The translations under genes were made by a program, and so were the position numbers. This document shows, one piece after another, positions 22,036-33,200 of a stretch of DNA of 64,000 nt (its first letter is position 1; the number at the start of each line of letters is the position of its first letter). The stretch spans positions 186,001 through 250,000 of the forward strand of contig JAKZZE010000016.1 in the NCBI GenBank assembly GCA_024220505.1, given 5' to 3'. Source of the stretch: Rhizopus arrhizus (Eukaryota > Mucoromycota > Mucoromycetes > Mucorales > Rhizopodaceae). The notes below the pieces were generated by a model. The model saw nothing but the letters and a program-made list of their open reading frames with translations. It searched no databases and had not been told where the DNA came from.

Positions 22036-22495
22036 TGTTGTAAACATAGTTATTTTCTATATGATATCAGTTGTATTAAAATAAATAACGATACACAAAA
22101 GATTAAACTATGATTGAACAATTCCACACTTTTCCAAATTTAGAACAATAAGATCAATATCTGTCATCCTAGAGAGTCTAATCAATTGTCAACCCCAAAA
22201 GTAATTAGATCAAAGTTAATTGACTGGTTATTATTTCTATTGTTCAATTTCAGATGCATATATTAGAACATCGACAAGCTTTAGCTTAATCATTGGTTCT
22301 TCAGCACGACATCGTGACCGAGTCCATATCTTTTATATCTACGCTCACAAAGAATATAAATAGATGCCAACTTTTTATCCATAAAGCGAGGCCTTTTCGC
22401 AATATAAAGAAATCTGCAATAAAGAAGGATTTTAATTTTATATTGCTGCTATTGTTTTTTTGTTTAATTTTTTATTTAATCTTGCGATTAAAACA
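22036..22495 (+). repeat. Gypsy B 3' LTR (460 bp)
   Basis: Same length as, and by eye identical to, the 5' LTR. Followed by GAGAC, the target duplication. Confidence 0.92.
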
Positions 22496-23764
22496 GAGAC
22501 GTTTAGCAGACTTGCGAGCAGAGCGAAACCGGGCTTGAGCAACCTGATGTCGATCCCACCACAAGGCCTTGTCGATGCCAGTGGCACGACGCCACTTGCG
22601 ATAGTGGTGTTCACGAACATCGGCGAGTTCTTGCAAGTGCGCATTCCAGAATGGCTTCCATTGGGAAGGTCGAGAAGAGCGAGAGCCAACCGACTTGTCG
22701 AGTGCACTATAGATCGCCTCGTTCAGAGTGTCGTTGAGAGCGTCTATAGGCGGAGCAGCAGAAGGAGGACTTGACTTCAGAGACTTGAGCTGATCAACCA
22801 ATGGAGAGACCAAGGACTGGAATGTGGCCACGTACAGACTACAGACATCAGGTTCCTTCAACCGAGAGAGGTTCCATAGCCGACGGGCAGAAGACAAAGA
22901 AGAAGAGAGAACGGGCTGCGATGGATAACCATCAGGGACTGCATAGTCAAAGGACAAGGACAACAGTTTGTGGTCAGAGCCAAGAGAGAGATCACTGTAG
23001 ACTTGCATCCGAGGGGACCGAAGAGCAGAGGTCGTGTTGGTCAAGAAGTAGTCGATCATACTTTGCTTGACTTGACCACCACGAAAGGACAAGAAGGTAG
23101 GCACCCCAGGAGCGAGAGTCGAGTTCAGAACAGAGAGAGCATGTTCTTCACACCAGCGAAGCAGCACCGAACCTCGAGCATTGGCAACGGAATCACCCGT
23201 TAGTGCACCAAGACGCGCGTTCAGATCACCACAGATGATCGTGTCGTCTGTCAAGGGCAACGAAACCAACACAGAAGAGACCTCGTCGTTGGACAAGGAA
23301 GGGGGCAAATACAGACAGATGAGACGCAAGGAGCGACCCAACCGCAGACCCAGAGCATACTTGGTATGAACCGGAAACTGTACCACAGCCATCGGACACC
23401 GAGGAGACACCAGAGCAGAGACACCTTGAGAGCCACGATAGCTGTTGATCACAGGAGAGCCATACAGATTGAACTGGGTCCAAGAGGTACGGATCCTGTG
23501 AGGCGGAAGCAACCAGGTTTCGGTGATGAACACCAGAGAGAACGACTGGCAGTGACGAAGTAGATCCTCGGCTGTGGATTCTTGAAGCCCATTGGCATTC
23601 CACAAGCCGATTGTGAGCGGGATAGAAGATGATGAGAATGAAGGAGAGGATGGACCATGGGAGCCATGAGAACCAGAGGAAACCAAAGGAGAGGAAGGGA
23701 CTGGGACCATACCAGTAGTAGAGACCGAGGATGCATTATAACGACAAGTATTACTACTCATCAT
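22496..23764 (-). pseudogene. LINE-2 ORF2 N-terminal part: endonuclease
   Basis: 423 codons from the ATG at 23764 (overlapping the ORF1 stop as TAATG). It has the complete endonuclease domain (LWNANGLQES, ITETWL, CGDLNARLG, GSDHKLLSLSF) and the linker, interrupted by gypsy B. It continues in frame at 16416 and below. Confidence 0.9.
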
Positions 23765-24750
23765 TATAATGATCCAAAGCTTGAACGAGAGGCAGGACGG
23801 TGATGCTCATAGTCATCAAGAGCCATGTCTTCATCCATATCATCGTAATGGCGGACAGTCTTGGGTCGATCTTGTTTGGTAGACAGAACTTCGGATACTG
23901 TCTCATCTGAGACCAAGGCTTGTGCTAATAGGTAGCGAGAGACGGAGACAGCAACAGGATAGCGCAAGCGCTCTAAAGCCTTGCGAGAGCGGTCATCGTT
24001 GATCAGCGAGATAGCATGACTACGCTCTTCAGCAGAAACAGAGTCAAACTTGGGATCAGCAAGGTTTGCAGGGTCAAGAGGATCAAAGGTATCCAAGGTG
24101 GGAATCTTGGCCTTTTCCAACAAGGACAGAAGAGCGGGCTTGTACTGAAGGTGTACAAGAAGACCGACAACAGAGTGAGCAGGATAGCACACATCTAAGA
24201 TGCGCCAGCTATCCACACCAAGGCGAGAGAGACGACGACGAGCTTCAGTGTAGGTCATCCTACGAGAGCGAGGTATGTAAACATACTCAAAGCCTTGTTC
24301 ACCAGACACAGGCTGGAATCCACGAGCAGCGGCAGCACGGCGACGGAGTTTGTTCTTGGCAGAACGAGAGACAACGGTAGCCCAAGACGAGGCAGCAGTA
24401 CCCAAGGAGGGCGAAGGAACGGACTCTTTAGCACCATTAAAAGGAGCAGCAGAAGAAAGAGCGGCATTTGAACTTGGGGTGCTTGTAGGGACCCCGGCAG
24501 ATTGTGCGGCTAATTGAGCACGCAGAGAAGCAACCTCATTGGATAGAGATTCATTGGTTTCGGCAAGGCGAGCATTCTCACCTCGTAAGGTTTCAAGCTC
24601 TAGCTTAAGCTGTTCTAGAGCAGAGAGACGAGCAGTAACGGCTTCTAGTGCGTGACTTAGATTCTGAACAGTGACTTCGAGGTCGGACGAATTGGGTCCG
24701 GCGGCGGCATTCAGGATTTTAGATCCTCTAGTATTTCTTGTTGTTGACAT
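23764..24750 (-). CDS. LINE-2 ORF1
   Basis: Predicted 328 aa from MSTTRNTRGSK, uninterrupted. It has the same layout as the LINE-1 copy: coiled coil at about 25-85, basic KNKLRRRAAAARGF, then YVYIPRSRRMTYTEARRRL. It is closer to LINE-3 ORF1 than to LINE-1 ORF1 (for example SLINDDRSRKALERLRYP in both). Its stop overlaps the ORF2 start. Confidence 0.87.
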   Translation of the reverse strand: MSTTRNTRGSKILNAAAGPNSSDLEVTVQNLSHALEAVTARLSALEQLKLELETLRGENARLAETNESLSNEVASLRAQLAAQSAGVPTSTPSSNAALSSAAPFNGAKESVPSPSLGTAASSWATVVSRSAKNKLRRRAAAARGFQPVSGEQGFEYVYIPRSRRMTYTEARRRLSRLGVDSWRILDVCYPAHSVVGLLVHLQYKPALLSLLEKAKIPTLDTFDPLDPANLADPKFDSVSAEERSHAISLINDDRSRKALERLRYPVAVSVSRYLLAQALVSDETVSEVLSTKQDRPKTVRHYDDMDEDMALDDYEHHRPASRSSFGSL

Positions 24751-24945
24751 TTGGATGCAAACTTTCAGCAACGATTAAACAACAAGTAGCAAAGATATCA
24801 GAATAAGAGTTGAACCAAATAAAAGTATAGATCAAAAGGAGTCGGTTGATGTAAAAATTGTTGACGGATGGATAGATTTGACAGAGATATCGGCTTTCCA
24901 AAAAAGAGTCGAATTTACCTTTTTAACCAAAAGCGAAAGAAAAGT

Positions 24946-24960
24946 GGCTTCTTGGTTTAG
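24946..24960 (+). repeat. 15-bp tRNA-Pro target copy (LINE-2/SINE-2 junction)
   Basis: Exact GGCTTCTTGGTTTAG between the LINE-2 5' end and the SINE-2 3' end. Confidence 0.92.
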
Positions 24961-25450
24961 ACGAAACTTTTTATTTATTTTTTATTGGTCATATATGCAG
25001 GCGACATATGTGTCATTAATTGCTTGACCACAGAACGAACTGGGAAAGCATACAAACTGTAATGGGGGAAGGGAAGGGAGGGTAAGCAGGGCAATTATTT
25101 GGCTGAAGCGACAGACGAAGACTTGGGACAGAGAGAGAGAGACATGCTTCATTAAGCCCGAGGTGGGCATCCTTGCAACGCTGATAATGCTGCTCACCAA
25201 ACAGCACACAACGCAGACCGACCAGAACAGCAGCGGCGTCAAAACCCAGGGAGGAAAGAGAGAACAGAAAGGAATGCCAACGGGGACACCGAAAGGGAGG
25301 GAAGGTGGACCAGATACCCAGCTGGCACGCAACGCAACACACAGGCGGGACACACCGAAAGCCAGAGACGACGCACGTTAAGGAAGTCATGTGACCGTGC
25401 GTGGAAGAGACGGTGCGAGGAAGGCAGGATTCGAACCTGCATGTCCAGAG

Positions 25451-27024
25451 CACTGCAAATAATTGGAGATATTAAACGTTGTTTTTTAGCATAAATGAGC
25501 GCAAATACGCGAAAGTTAACGCAAATCAACGGAATTTTATTGCTGTTTTAAACGTTTTTCGCGGCAGTTCATTAAGCATTTAATATCTTTTAAGCAAGCA
25601 AGAGGAGGTCGTTTAGCATTCTCTTACCAAAACATTTTTTACGCTTTAATCAACACTAGTCAACGGTTGAGCAACGAATGATACGTTTTAAAACATTACT
25701 TTATATGTCTTTTTGTTCTTTTATCGACCGCTCATATTGCCTTATATACTTCTTCATCGAACACTCATATTGCCTTATATACTTCTTTGTTGACCACTTA
25801 TATTGCCTTATATATTTCTTTATTGACCACTCATATAGCTTATATACTTCTTTATGAACCACTTATATAGCTTTATATACTTCTTTATTGACCATTCATA
25901 TTGCAATAAATATTGCTTTATATACACAAAAAATAGGGATTTTGTTTATAAAAAACAGCTTTTTTTTATTTAAATAAAATAACAATAACAATACATGGTA
26001 TTTCTTTGCTAGTAGCGTTTTAAAAGTGTAATTGACTTACCTAATGTCATCAGGATAGCAGCATCTAATCTAAAAATACATCAATTAATCTCGTGGAACT
26101 CAAAAAAAAATTTTAAAAAAAAAGCCAAGCTCAAGGATTCAGAGACACAAGGATTCAAGGACTTGGGCACTCAAAGCAAAAGAAAAGACATCAGTACTTA
26201 AGAACCAAAGCAAAGACAGAAAAGAGATAGACGAGGCCAAAGCAAAGCAGCATTCATCTATAATAGTTATTAGCTATCGTGTATATATAATGAAAGTAAT
26301 AGTACCTTTATTTAGATGGGCTAAGAGAAAAACCTTGCTAAGCTTTACCAACAAGTATAAAAAAAAAGGAAGCAGAACGCATCTATAGTAAATATTAGCT
26401 ATCGAGTATATAGTAAAAGTAATAGTACCTTGCTTTAGATAGACCATGAGATAAAAAAAAAGAAAAAAAAGACACCAGCCAAGCTTATAGCAACAAGTAA
26501 AAAAAGAAGCAATGATAATCCTGGAAGAGACTTTATAAAGACCATTTAAACTATAAAGAAAGCAACCAACACAAATTTACTAAAGAACAAATACCATAAG
26601 AATAGAAATAGAATATATATAATGTTAAGAACTTACCTTTTAGAAAGAATTGTTTTTTAAAAAAAAAAAAAAAAAAGAAGAAAATAAAAAAGGAAAAAAA
26701 AAAAAAGGAAAAAAAGTACATTTTTATAACTCATTTTACATGGGTTACAATTACCCATTAACGGTTAACAATAAGTTTTCTTTAACACTGTTTAACTATT
26801 GAAACATTCAGAGAGGCTATTCATAAACAGTTTAAATTCTTTTTTTTTTATTTAAATGTAATATCTTTAACACCAAAGACTTTTTTTCTTTGCTTCTTTT
26901 GTAAAATAAATGAAAGTATCACCTTGTTTTGTACTCATCTTCAATTTATTTTGTACCCCTGTTTTTTCTTTTTTTTTTCTTTTTTTTTTTCTTTTTTTTT
27001 TCCTTATATAATTTGTTTTAAAAA
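25451..27024. repeat. CACTA-2 left subterminal region
   Basis: AT-rich counterpart of the CACTA-1 right end: 39-bp-type repeats at about 25700-25930 and the larger related blocks at about 26240-26450. No reading frame I support. Confidence 0.7.
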
Positions 27025-28272
27025 ATGTCTCGTCGTGCTGCCACCCCCATCAACGTTCCCAGTAATGCCCCTAAAAGGGCAAGAATATCTTCAAGCATTA
27101 CTGGATCATCATCCACTGTTGTCTCGTCCTCTTCTCCTGCTCCCACTGCTGTTGGGTCTTTTGACAGCTTTGAGCCTTCTCGCCTGCAAGGCGCAGTTGG
27201 CTCTTCTGCAAATGGCCAAACCCTTGAGGCCATCTTTGCTCAGATGCAGCAGCAGGAGCAGATTCAACGCCGACAGGAGGAGAATCAACGTCGGCAGGAG
27301 CTGAAGATTGAGCAGTTAACGCAATTGCTGCAACAACAGCAACAAGGGCAGCAACAGCAGCAGCAGCCTCCACAGCAGCCTCCACAGCAGCAACCTTCTG
27401 AGGTCAAAGAGAATAAGGCCTCGACAAGTGTAATTTGAATTTAAAAGCTAAATTAGCATGTGCAAAATAATAACTAAATTTTTGTTTTACCCTTTTTGAA
27501 ATATAGGCTTTCATATTGAAGTACTACAAAGAGCATCTGGTCCCTCGTGGTATTACCTTTGACCTGAAGGAGGTCTTGCGCTACAAGCAAAACGCAAAGG
27601 TCAGAGATTTGCTTGTAGCAGCTGCCAAGAAGGAGCCATTTTCTGCTGGCATTACTGTTTCTGACATGCGCAGCATGGTCAGAAACAAATTCAACTACAT
27701 GGTGAGAGAAAGTAAGGGGCTGACGGCTACGTCAGAAGAATCAACGCGTCGTAGTCGTGTGCATGCAGTAAGTAATTAATATTGAAAAATTGAAATATAT
27801 AGTGTTCGAAGTACTTACATTACTTCTTTACATTAGAAGCTCGCCATGAGGCGAAATGCTTACAATGCAGCCCCAGAGGAATTTGAAGCTCGTTTTCCTT
27901 TTGGAAAAAAGCTTCTGATAGCCGATTGGACCTCAGAGGAAGAAGATGGCCCTGAGGATGAACATGGTCCTGTGTTTGTGGTAAAAAGACCACTCTCTCG
28001 AAGTAAAGCAGTAAGTAGTATTTTTGTTATAGTATTTATTTTCTAATATACCTTTAATTAATCTACAGGTGGACGAATTCCATGCTTCTCTTCAAAAAGC
28101 ATGGAGAGATTCCTTGTCGAAAAAAGGCACCATCAATAGAACAAGAAGGGTGGTGGACTACTTCGACAAGGAGTTCCCCACAAACCTTGACCATGAGGAT
28201 TATCCCTCTTGGGCCTTTTCTTCTCCTGGCCTTGGCTTTTCCTCTTCTGCTGCTGCTAATCCTATGCAGTAA
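27025..28272 (+). CDS. CACTA-2 accessory gene, four exons, intact
   Basis: Exons 27025-27429, 27507-27767, 27837-28010 and 28069-28272 give 347 aa in the same phase-0 arrangement as in CACTA-1. It is shorter only in the Gln/Pro tract of exon 1, and otherwise very close. No stop or frameshift is seen although the neighbouring transposase is deleted. Function unknown; a terminus-binding partner for a transposase supplied in trans is one possibility. Confidence 0.8.
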
Positions 28273-28304
28273 GCGTTTACTTTCTCTTTTCTCTTTCCCC
28301 CTCC

Positions 28305-28335
<31 letters not shown>

Positions 28336-29936
28336 CCTCTTTTGTTGTCTGTACAAATTGAATAAAAATTTCAAAAAAAAATAACAATAATAGTCTATTG
28401 AATGATTCTTTAGTAAAATAAATAATAATAATAATAAAAGAATGTTTGAATAATTTAGCATAGTTGTTACATATAAATGCTTCTTGGCAGAGCGAGAGTA
28501 AGAAGGTGATTATCAACATATGGACATATAGCAACAGGGTTGAAAATCCTGTAAATTGGAAGTATATTGTTGCTTGTAACTGGATCAAATTGATTCTTCC
28601 ACACTTGGATGCCAGTAGTGGCGTTCATTTCAAAAAAAAAAATATTCAGGATTTAGTAGAGGAATAAGATAGAAAAAAATGCATGATCAAAAAAAACTAA
28701 AGCAAATATACTAAATTTGGATGTCGGTTCTTAAACAGTAACAGTTTTACGTGTTCTAAAGAATTTTTTTTTTCCCTTGTTTTGTTTCAGAGAACATATT
28801 TAACATTGAAGATACAAAAGATAAAAAAGAAAGCTCAAGTATTGGTCATATGTAAGTTTATAAAAAAAAGGTAATAACCAAGTCTAATGTCAGTTTCTTT
28901 TTTTTTTTTACATTAGGAATTCCTAATGGGACACATTCGGATGACGAAAATGAACCTCATGAGCAAAGTTGTTCTTTTTAACACGATAAAGCTATAAGAA
29001 TATCAAACTTTTATTGTTGCTTGTTGTTAAAAAGCTGTTTTTGATAAAGTTGGTAATGTTGACATCTCTAATGGCTAATGGCTAATGGCTAATGGCAAAT
29101 TACACCAATGTGCAAACATAAAGTAAGTAATGAACCAGTATAAGCTTAAAAACATATATTCTTTTATATTATTTGTCATAAAAAATAATAAAGCACTTTA
29201 TTTACTTGAAAAACAAAAACGCTGTGCTTGTATCTGTCAATTATAACTGCCTTGTAATAAGATGTTATCAAAGCTTCTTTATTTTTTATTCTTTTTAGAA
29301 TATACACGTATTCTTTTGTTATAACATAAAAGCATTTGCATTTTTATAAAACATGTTTACTGTTAGATTATTATTTTCATTTGAATAAGGAACTTTTTAT
29401 TGCTATGCTCTCTTTTTTTTTTTTTTTTTCACTAGGTCTTTTTTTTAACTTTGTCTTTTTTTTTATTTTCTTTTTTTTTTACTAAACGCAACTATTTTGT
29501 TACGTTCTGTTACACGTTTCTAATGAACTAAGCTAAAAATCACAGACTGCCTTCCTATTATGTATTTTTCTGATCAAAATAATCGCAGAGTGCTTTTGAT
29601 ATCCGCATTTTGCCCTCAAAAAGAAAAAAAAGAAAATATCGGTCTTTCAACGATAGAGGAGAACAGGCTTTCCAAAAAAAGACTATTTGAAAAAAAAAGA
29701 CACTTTTTTAAAACATGAATAACTCTATGAATATTTACCCTACAAAAAAATTAATAACATTATTAAATTTCTTTATTTTTTTCGCATCTAAATCTTTTTT
29801 CAAAATTCAAAAAGGTGCAATACAGAGTATTTTAATTTTTTTCGTTTACTCAAAGGTATTCAAATCGTTGATTTTTTGATGTTAGCAATGATTGTCAATG
29901 ACTGAGAACGCTGAAAATCACCAATTATTTGCAGTG
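28273..29936. other. CACTA-2 right region with transposase remnant and subterminal sequence
   Basis: From the left: T-rich spacer, about 170 bp matching the transposase C-terminus (antisense, about 28446-28613), the deletion junction, a few transposase start codons, then the AT-rich subterminal region matching CACTA-1 6555-7870 inverted. A three-fold GGCTAAT repeat is near 29071-29095. Confidence 0.7.
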
Positions 29937-29992
29937 GAGGACACTCAACCCATACGGTAGCGCCTTAACCACTACGACAAACACCCACACCT

Positions 29993-30007
29993 GGCTTCTT
30001 GGTTTAG
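29993..30007 (+). repeat. 15-bp tRNA-Pro target copy (SINE-2/LINE-3 junction)
   Basis: Exact GGCTTCTTGGTTTAG between the SINE-2 5' end and the LINE-3 3' end. Confidence 0.92.
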
Positions 30008-30270
30008 ACGAAGATTTTTATTAATATATATTAGGAGTATATTGACAAGCGATAAATATCATGATAGTCATACTCAAGTACAAAAAGAAAAGACAAGAAA
30101 CAAAAAACACTCGCAGAGCACACAAGAGCGAAAAAAAAGGAAAGAGAAAAGGCCAATGGAGACGCTAACTACTGAGCAACTCGTCAACACCATGGTCTCC
30201 TCCGCATCGTGCACTAAAATGGTTTGGCAGTGGGAGGTAGAAGCCAGAGGGTGGATCAGAGCGCTTGTCA

Positions 30271-33200
30271 TTAGGGAGTAGTAGCAGCAGAGGACTTGTC
30301 AATCCAGACTTGACCTGGCAGAGAAGACGAGTTGTACTCGATGTCAGGATGACAGATCTTGTCAAAGTGACAGAGGATCTGACAAAGAGCGGACCAAAAT
30401 GGCGGACAACGAGCAGAAGCAGAGACAGGAAGCAAGTTCAAGACATAGTCTATGTGGTGACCCACATAACCAGTCGGCGGTACAGGTAGACAGCACCAAA
30501 GAGCAAAAGGAACCAAGGTACAGACCATGAGGTGAGAACGAGAAGTATCGCCAAGACCACAGGAACAGGGAGCAGGCTTGCCTGGGATCCAACCCATGCG
30601 CCATCTAACAAGACGAGACCGGTCAGCACGGGAGGCAGGCAAGTACAGGATGGGATCCACCCGGAGAACAGGACGACAAGCGCGAATCAGAACCTGAGGG
30701 GTGGACTGTAAGAAGCTTTGAAATTGATCTTGACGATACCTTCGCAACCAAGAAGCAAGACGAGAAGACGAAAGAGGAGCATCCGAAGGGTAGTCGAGTA
30801 CGATTTGCCGCTTACGGAGCTGTGTCAGCAATGACGACGGAACAGAAGAGGATAGCAGAGACAAGAGACAGTCATCAGGAAGGCCATTGAATCGAAGGCA
30901 GAACTTCAGAACCAAGGTATCTGCTCGAAATGTCATTGACGGCAGATTGGTGATATGGCGGAGGACGACAGTCGAGGCAGTTCGGTGACCACCGACAAGC
31001 ATTCGAAGACACCGGTCTTGAGCGCGGTTAAGCTCTTCACCGTCCTTTCTTGTAAGTCGAGCAATAGCAAGGCCATACTCGAGCTTAGGACGGATGAAGG
31101 CAGCAAAGAGACGAGAAGAGAGAAGCAGAGTAAAGCCTTGACGGTTAAGGCCCATAGAGTGAAGTTGAGCCATAGCCGCCAAGGTACTTGAAGAGCGATT
31201 CTTTATCATGGCAGAGACAGAGATACCTTTACCATCGAAAGGGACACCAAGATAAGTGAACTCCTCAACAGAGGGAAGATCTTCATCATACAACGACATC
31301 TGAACAAAGCGACTTGAACCTGGAGAAGGTGCATTGAGGACGGCACACTTTGGTGGACTCCACTTGTAACCAAGAGTCAGAGAATGGATCTGTGCTAGGT
31401 CCAGCATATGCCGAACTTCGCTAGCAGACCCAACCAGTGCCACATCATCCGCATACAACAGACTGTTGATGGGTGTGGGCGACAGAGACGAGGAAGACAA
31501 AGCAGCAGTACCAACCAAAGGACCAAAGGGAAGACCATCGGAGACCAGAGCACCAGGACCAGGAGGACCAGAAGGAGACACCGATAACACCGAGGTGGTT
31601 GTTGCAGAAGCAGCAGAACGAAGCAGAGCTGGCAATGTGTTGACATAGATCGAGTACAGGTGAGGACTCAAGACAGAGCCCTGAAGGACACCTGTACTCG
31701 GCACAAACGGATCAGAGACATTGTTCTGCAACAACACAGACACCGAGACATCATCAAACATGTTGGCCAACAAGGACACCAAGGACAGAGGAGCAGAAGA
31801 GGCGAGCATCGATTGCCATATGATACGACGATCGACTGTATCATAGGCTGACTTGATGTCCAGGAAAGCGACCACAGGATAATGATTGTGTCGGCGTCGG
31901 TAAGAGTGCATCAGATCATGGAGACAGAGAGCTTGATCCAATGCACTACGCTGGTGACGGAAACCACCTTGAACTACATCGAGCGGAGGAGAGACATCTT
32001 CAACAAAGGGAAAGAGACACATCTCAAAGAGCTTGCGGACGATGGAGGTCAAGGAGATTGGACGATAGTTCCCTGGCGAGGTAGGATCACCCTTTTTGTG
32101 AATGGGGACCACCTGTGCTTGACGCCAGAGAGAAGGGGTATATGACCACTGGTAGCAGATACTGAGAAGCAAAGAGAGCAGTGGGGCCAGAACAGACTTG
32201 ATGGGGAGGAGCATCTCCGTACGCAAGTGGTCAGGACCAGGAGCTTTACGCAGAGGGAGACGTCGCATCAGTGAACCCACACTGTCAGCAGAGAACGAAG
32301 GCATACCAGGGTCTTGACTATCGAGGTCAAAAGGCACCATACCAGAGACAGAGGGCAGAGGGTCAGGACGCCTTGACGGAAGACCGTCACCAGAGTAGAC
32401 CGAGGCAAGGTGTTGACGCATCGCGTTCGCACCTGCAGCAGGGCCGTCAGGATGAGTAAACCCAACCTGTTGACGTCGTCGGTTCCGAATCACCTTCACC
32501 TTCGACATCGCACGAGCAAGTTCGCCACGGGCCAGAGAGTCACAGAAAGCACGCCAAGAGAGACGCTTAGCAGACTTGAGAGCAGAGCGGAACCGGGCTT
32601 GAGCAGCCTGATGTCGATCCCACCACAAGGCCTTGTCGATGCCAATAGCACGACGCCACTTGCGGTAGTGGTGTTCACGAACATCGGCGAGTTCTTGCAA
32701 GTGCGCATTCCAGAATGGCTTCCATTGGGAAGGTCGAGAAGAGCGAGAGCCAACCGACTTGTCGAGTGCACTATAGATCGCCTCGTTCAGAGTGTCGTTG
32801 AGAGCGTCTATAGGCGGAGCAGCAGAAGGAGGACTTGACTTCAGAGACTTGAGCTGATCAACCAATGGAGAGACCAAGGACTGGAATGAGGCCACGTACA
32901 GACTACAGACATCGGGTTCCTTCAACCGAGAGAGGTTCCATAGCCGACGGGCAGAAGAAGAAGAAGAGAGAACGGGCTGCGATGGATAACCATCAGGGAC
33001 TGCATAGTCAAAGGACAAGGACAACAGTTTATGGTCAGAGCCAAGAGAGAGATCACTGTAGACTTGCATCCGAGGGGACCGAAGGACAGAGGTCGTGTTG
33101 GTCAAGAAGTAGTCGATCATACTTTGCTTGACTTGACCACCACGAAAGGACAAGAAAGTAGGTACCCCAGGAGCGAGAGTCGAGTTCAGAACAGAAAGAC

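Larger units (their letters stand above)
16422..22495 (+). mobile_element. Gypsy element B, complete with both LTRs
   Basis: It is a 6074-bp Ty3/gypsy element in LINE-2 ORF2, antisense to it, with the 5-bp duplication GAGAC (16417-16421 and 22496-22500). Order: LTR, gag, protease-RT-RNase H, integrase, chromodomain-like tail, polypurine tract, LTR. The two 460-bp LTRs look identical on reading, pointing to recent insertion. Three coding breaks are visible: an in-frame TGA between gag and pol, a frame change in an A-rich repeat, and a 2-nt change in the chromodomain. Confidence 0.94.
6509..24945 (-). mobile_element. LINE-2, interrupted by CACTA-1 and gypsy B
   Basis: Full-length LINE in three pieces: 6509-6554 (3' end), 13907-16421 (3' UTR and ORF2 C-terminus) and 22496-24945 (ORF2 N-terminus, ORF1, 5' UTR). 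Both interruptions have exact target duplications (AGC for CACTA-1, GAGAC for gypsy B). Removing them gives a continuous element of about 5.0 kb like LINE-3. Both outer ends abut 15-bp tRNA-Pro target copies. Confidence 0.9.
25451..29936 (-). mobile_element. CACTA-2: deleted, non-autonomous derivative, 4486 bp
   Basis: It has the same CACTG termini as CACTA-1 in inverted orientation, with duplication GAG at 25448-25450 and 29937-29939. Alignment by eye shows that the segment equivalent to CACTA-1 7871-10540 is missing; the junction is near 28614. The first few codons of the transposase and its last part flank the junction, so no transposase can be made. The accessory gene and both subterminal regions are kept. 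Confidence 0.9.
24961..29992 (-). mobile_element. SINE-2, split by CACTA-2
   Basis: Pieces 24961-25450 and 29940-29992, together about 543 bp and nearly identical to SINE-1. CACTA-2 split the tRNA-like head between the B box (25437 side) and the A box (29992 side), with duplication GAG. The hairpin GACA/TGTC near the 3' end is at 25003-25014. Pol III transcription of this copy should be lost, because the two promoter boxes are now 4.5 kb apart. Confidence 0.87.
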
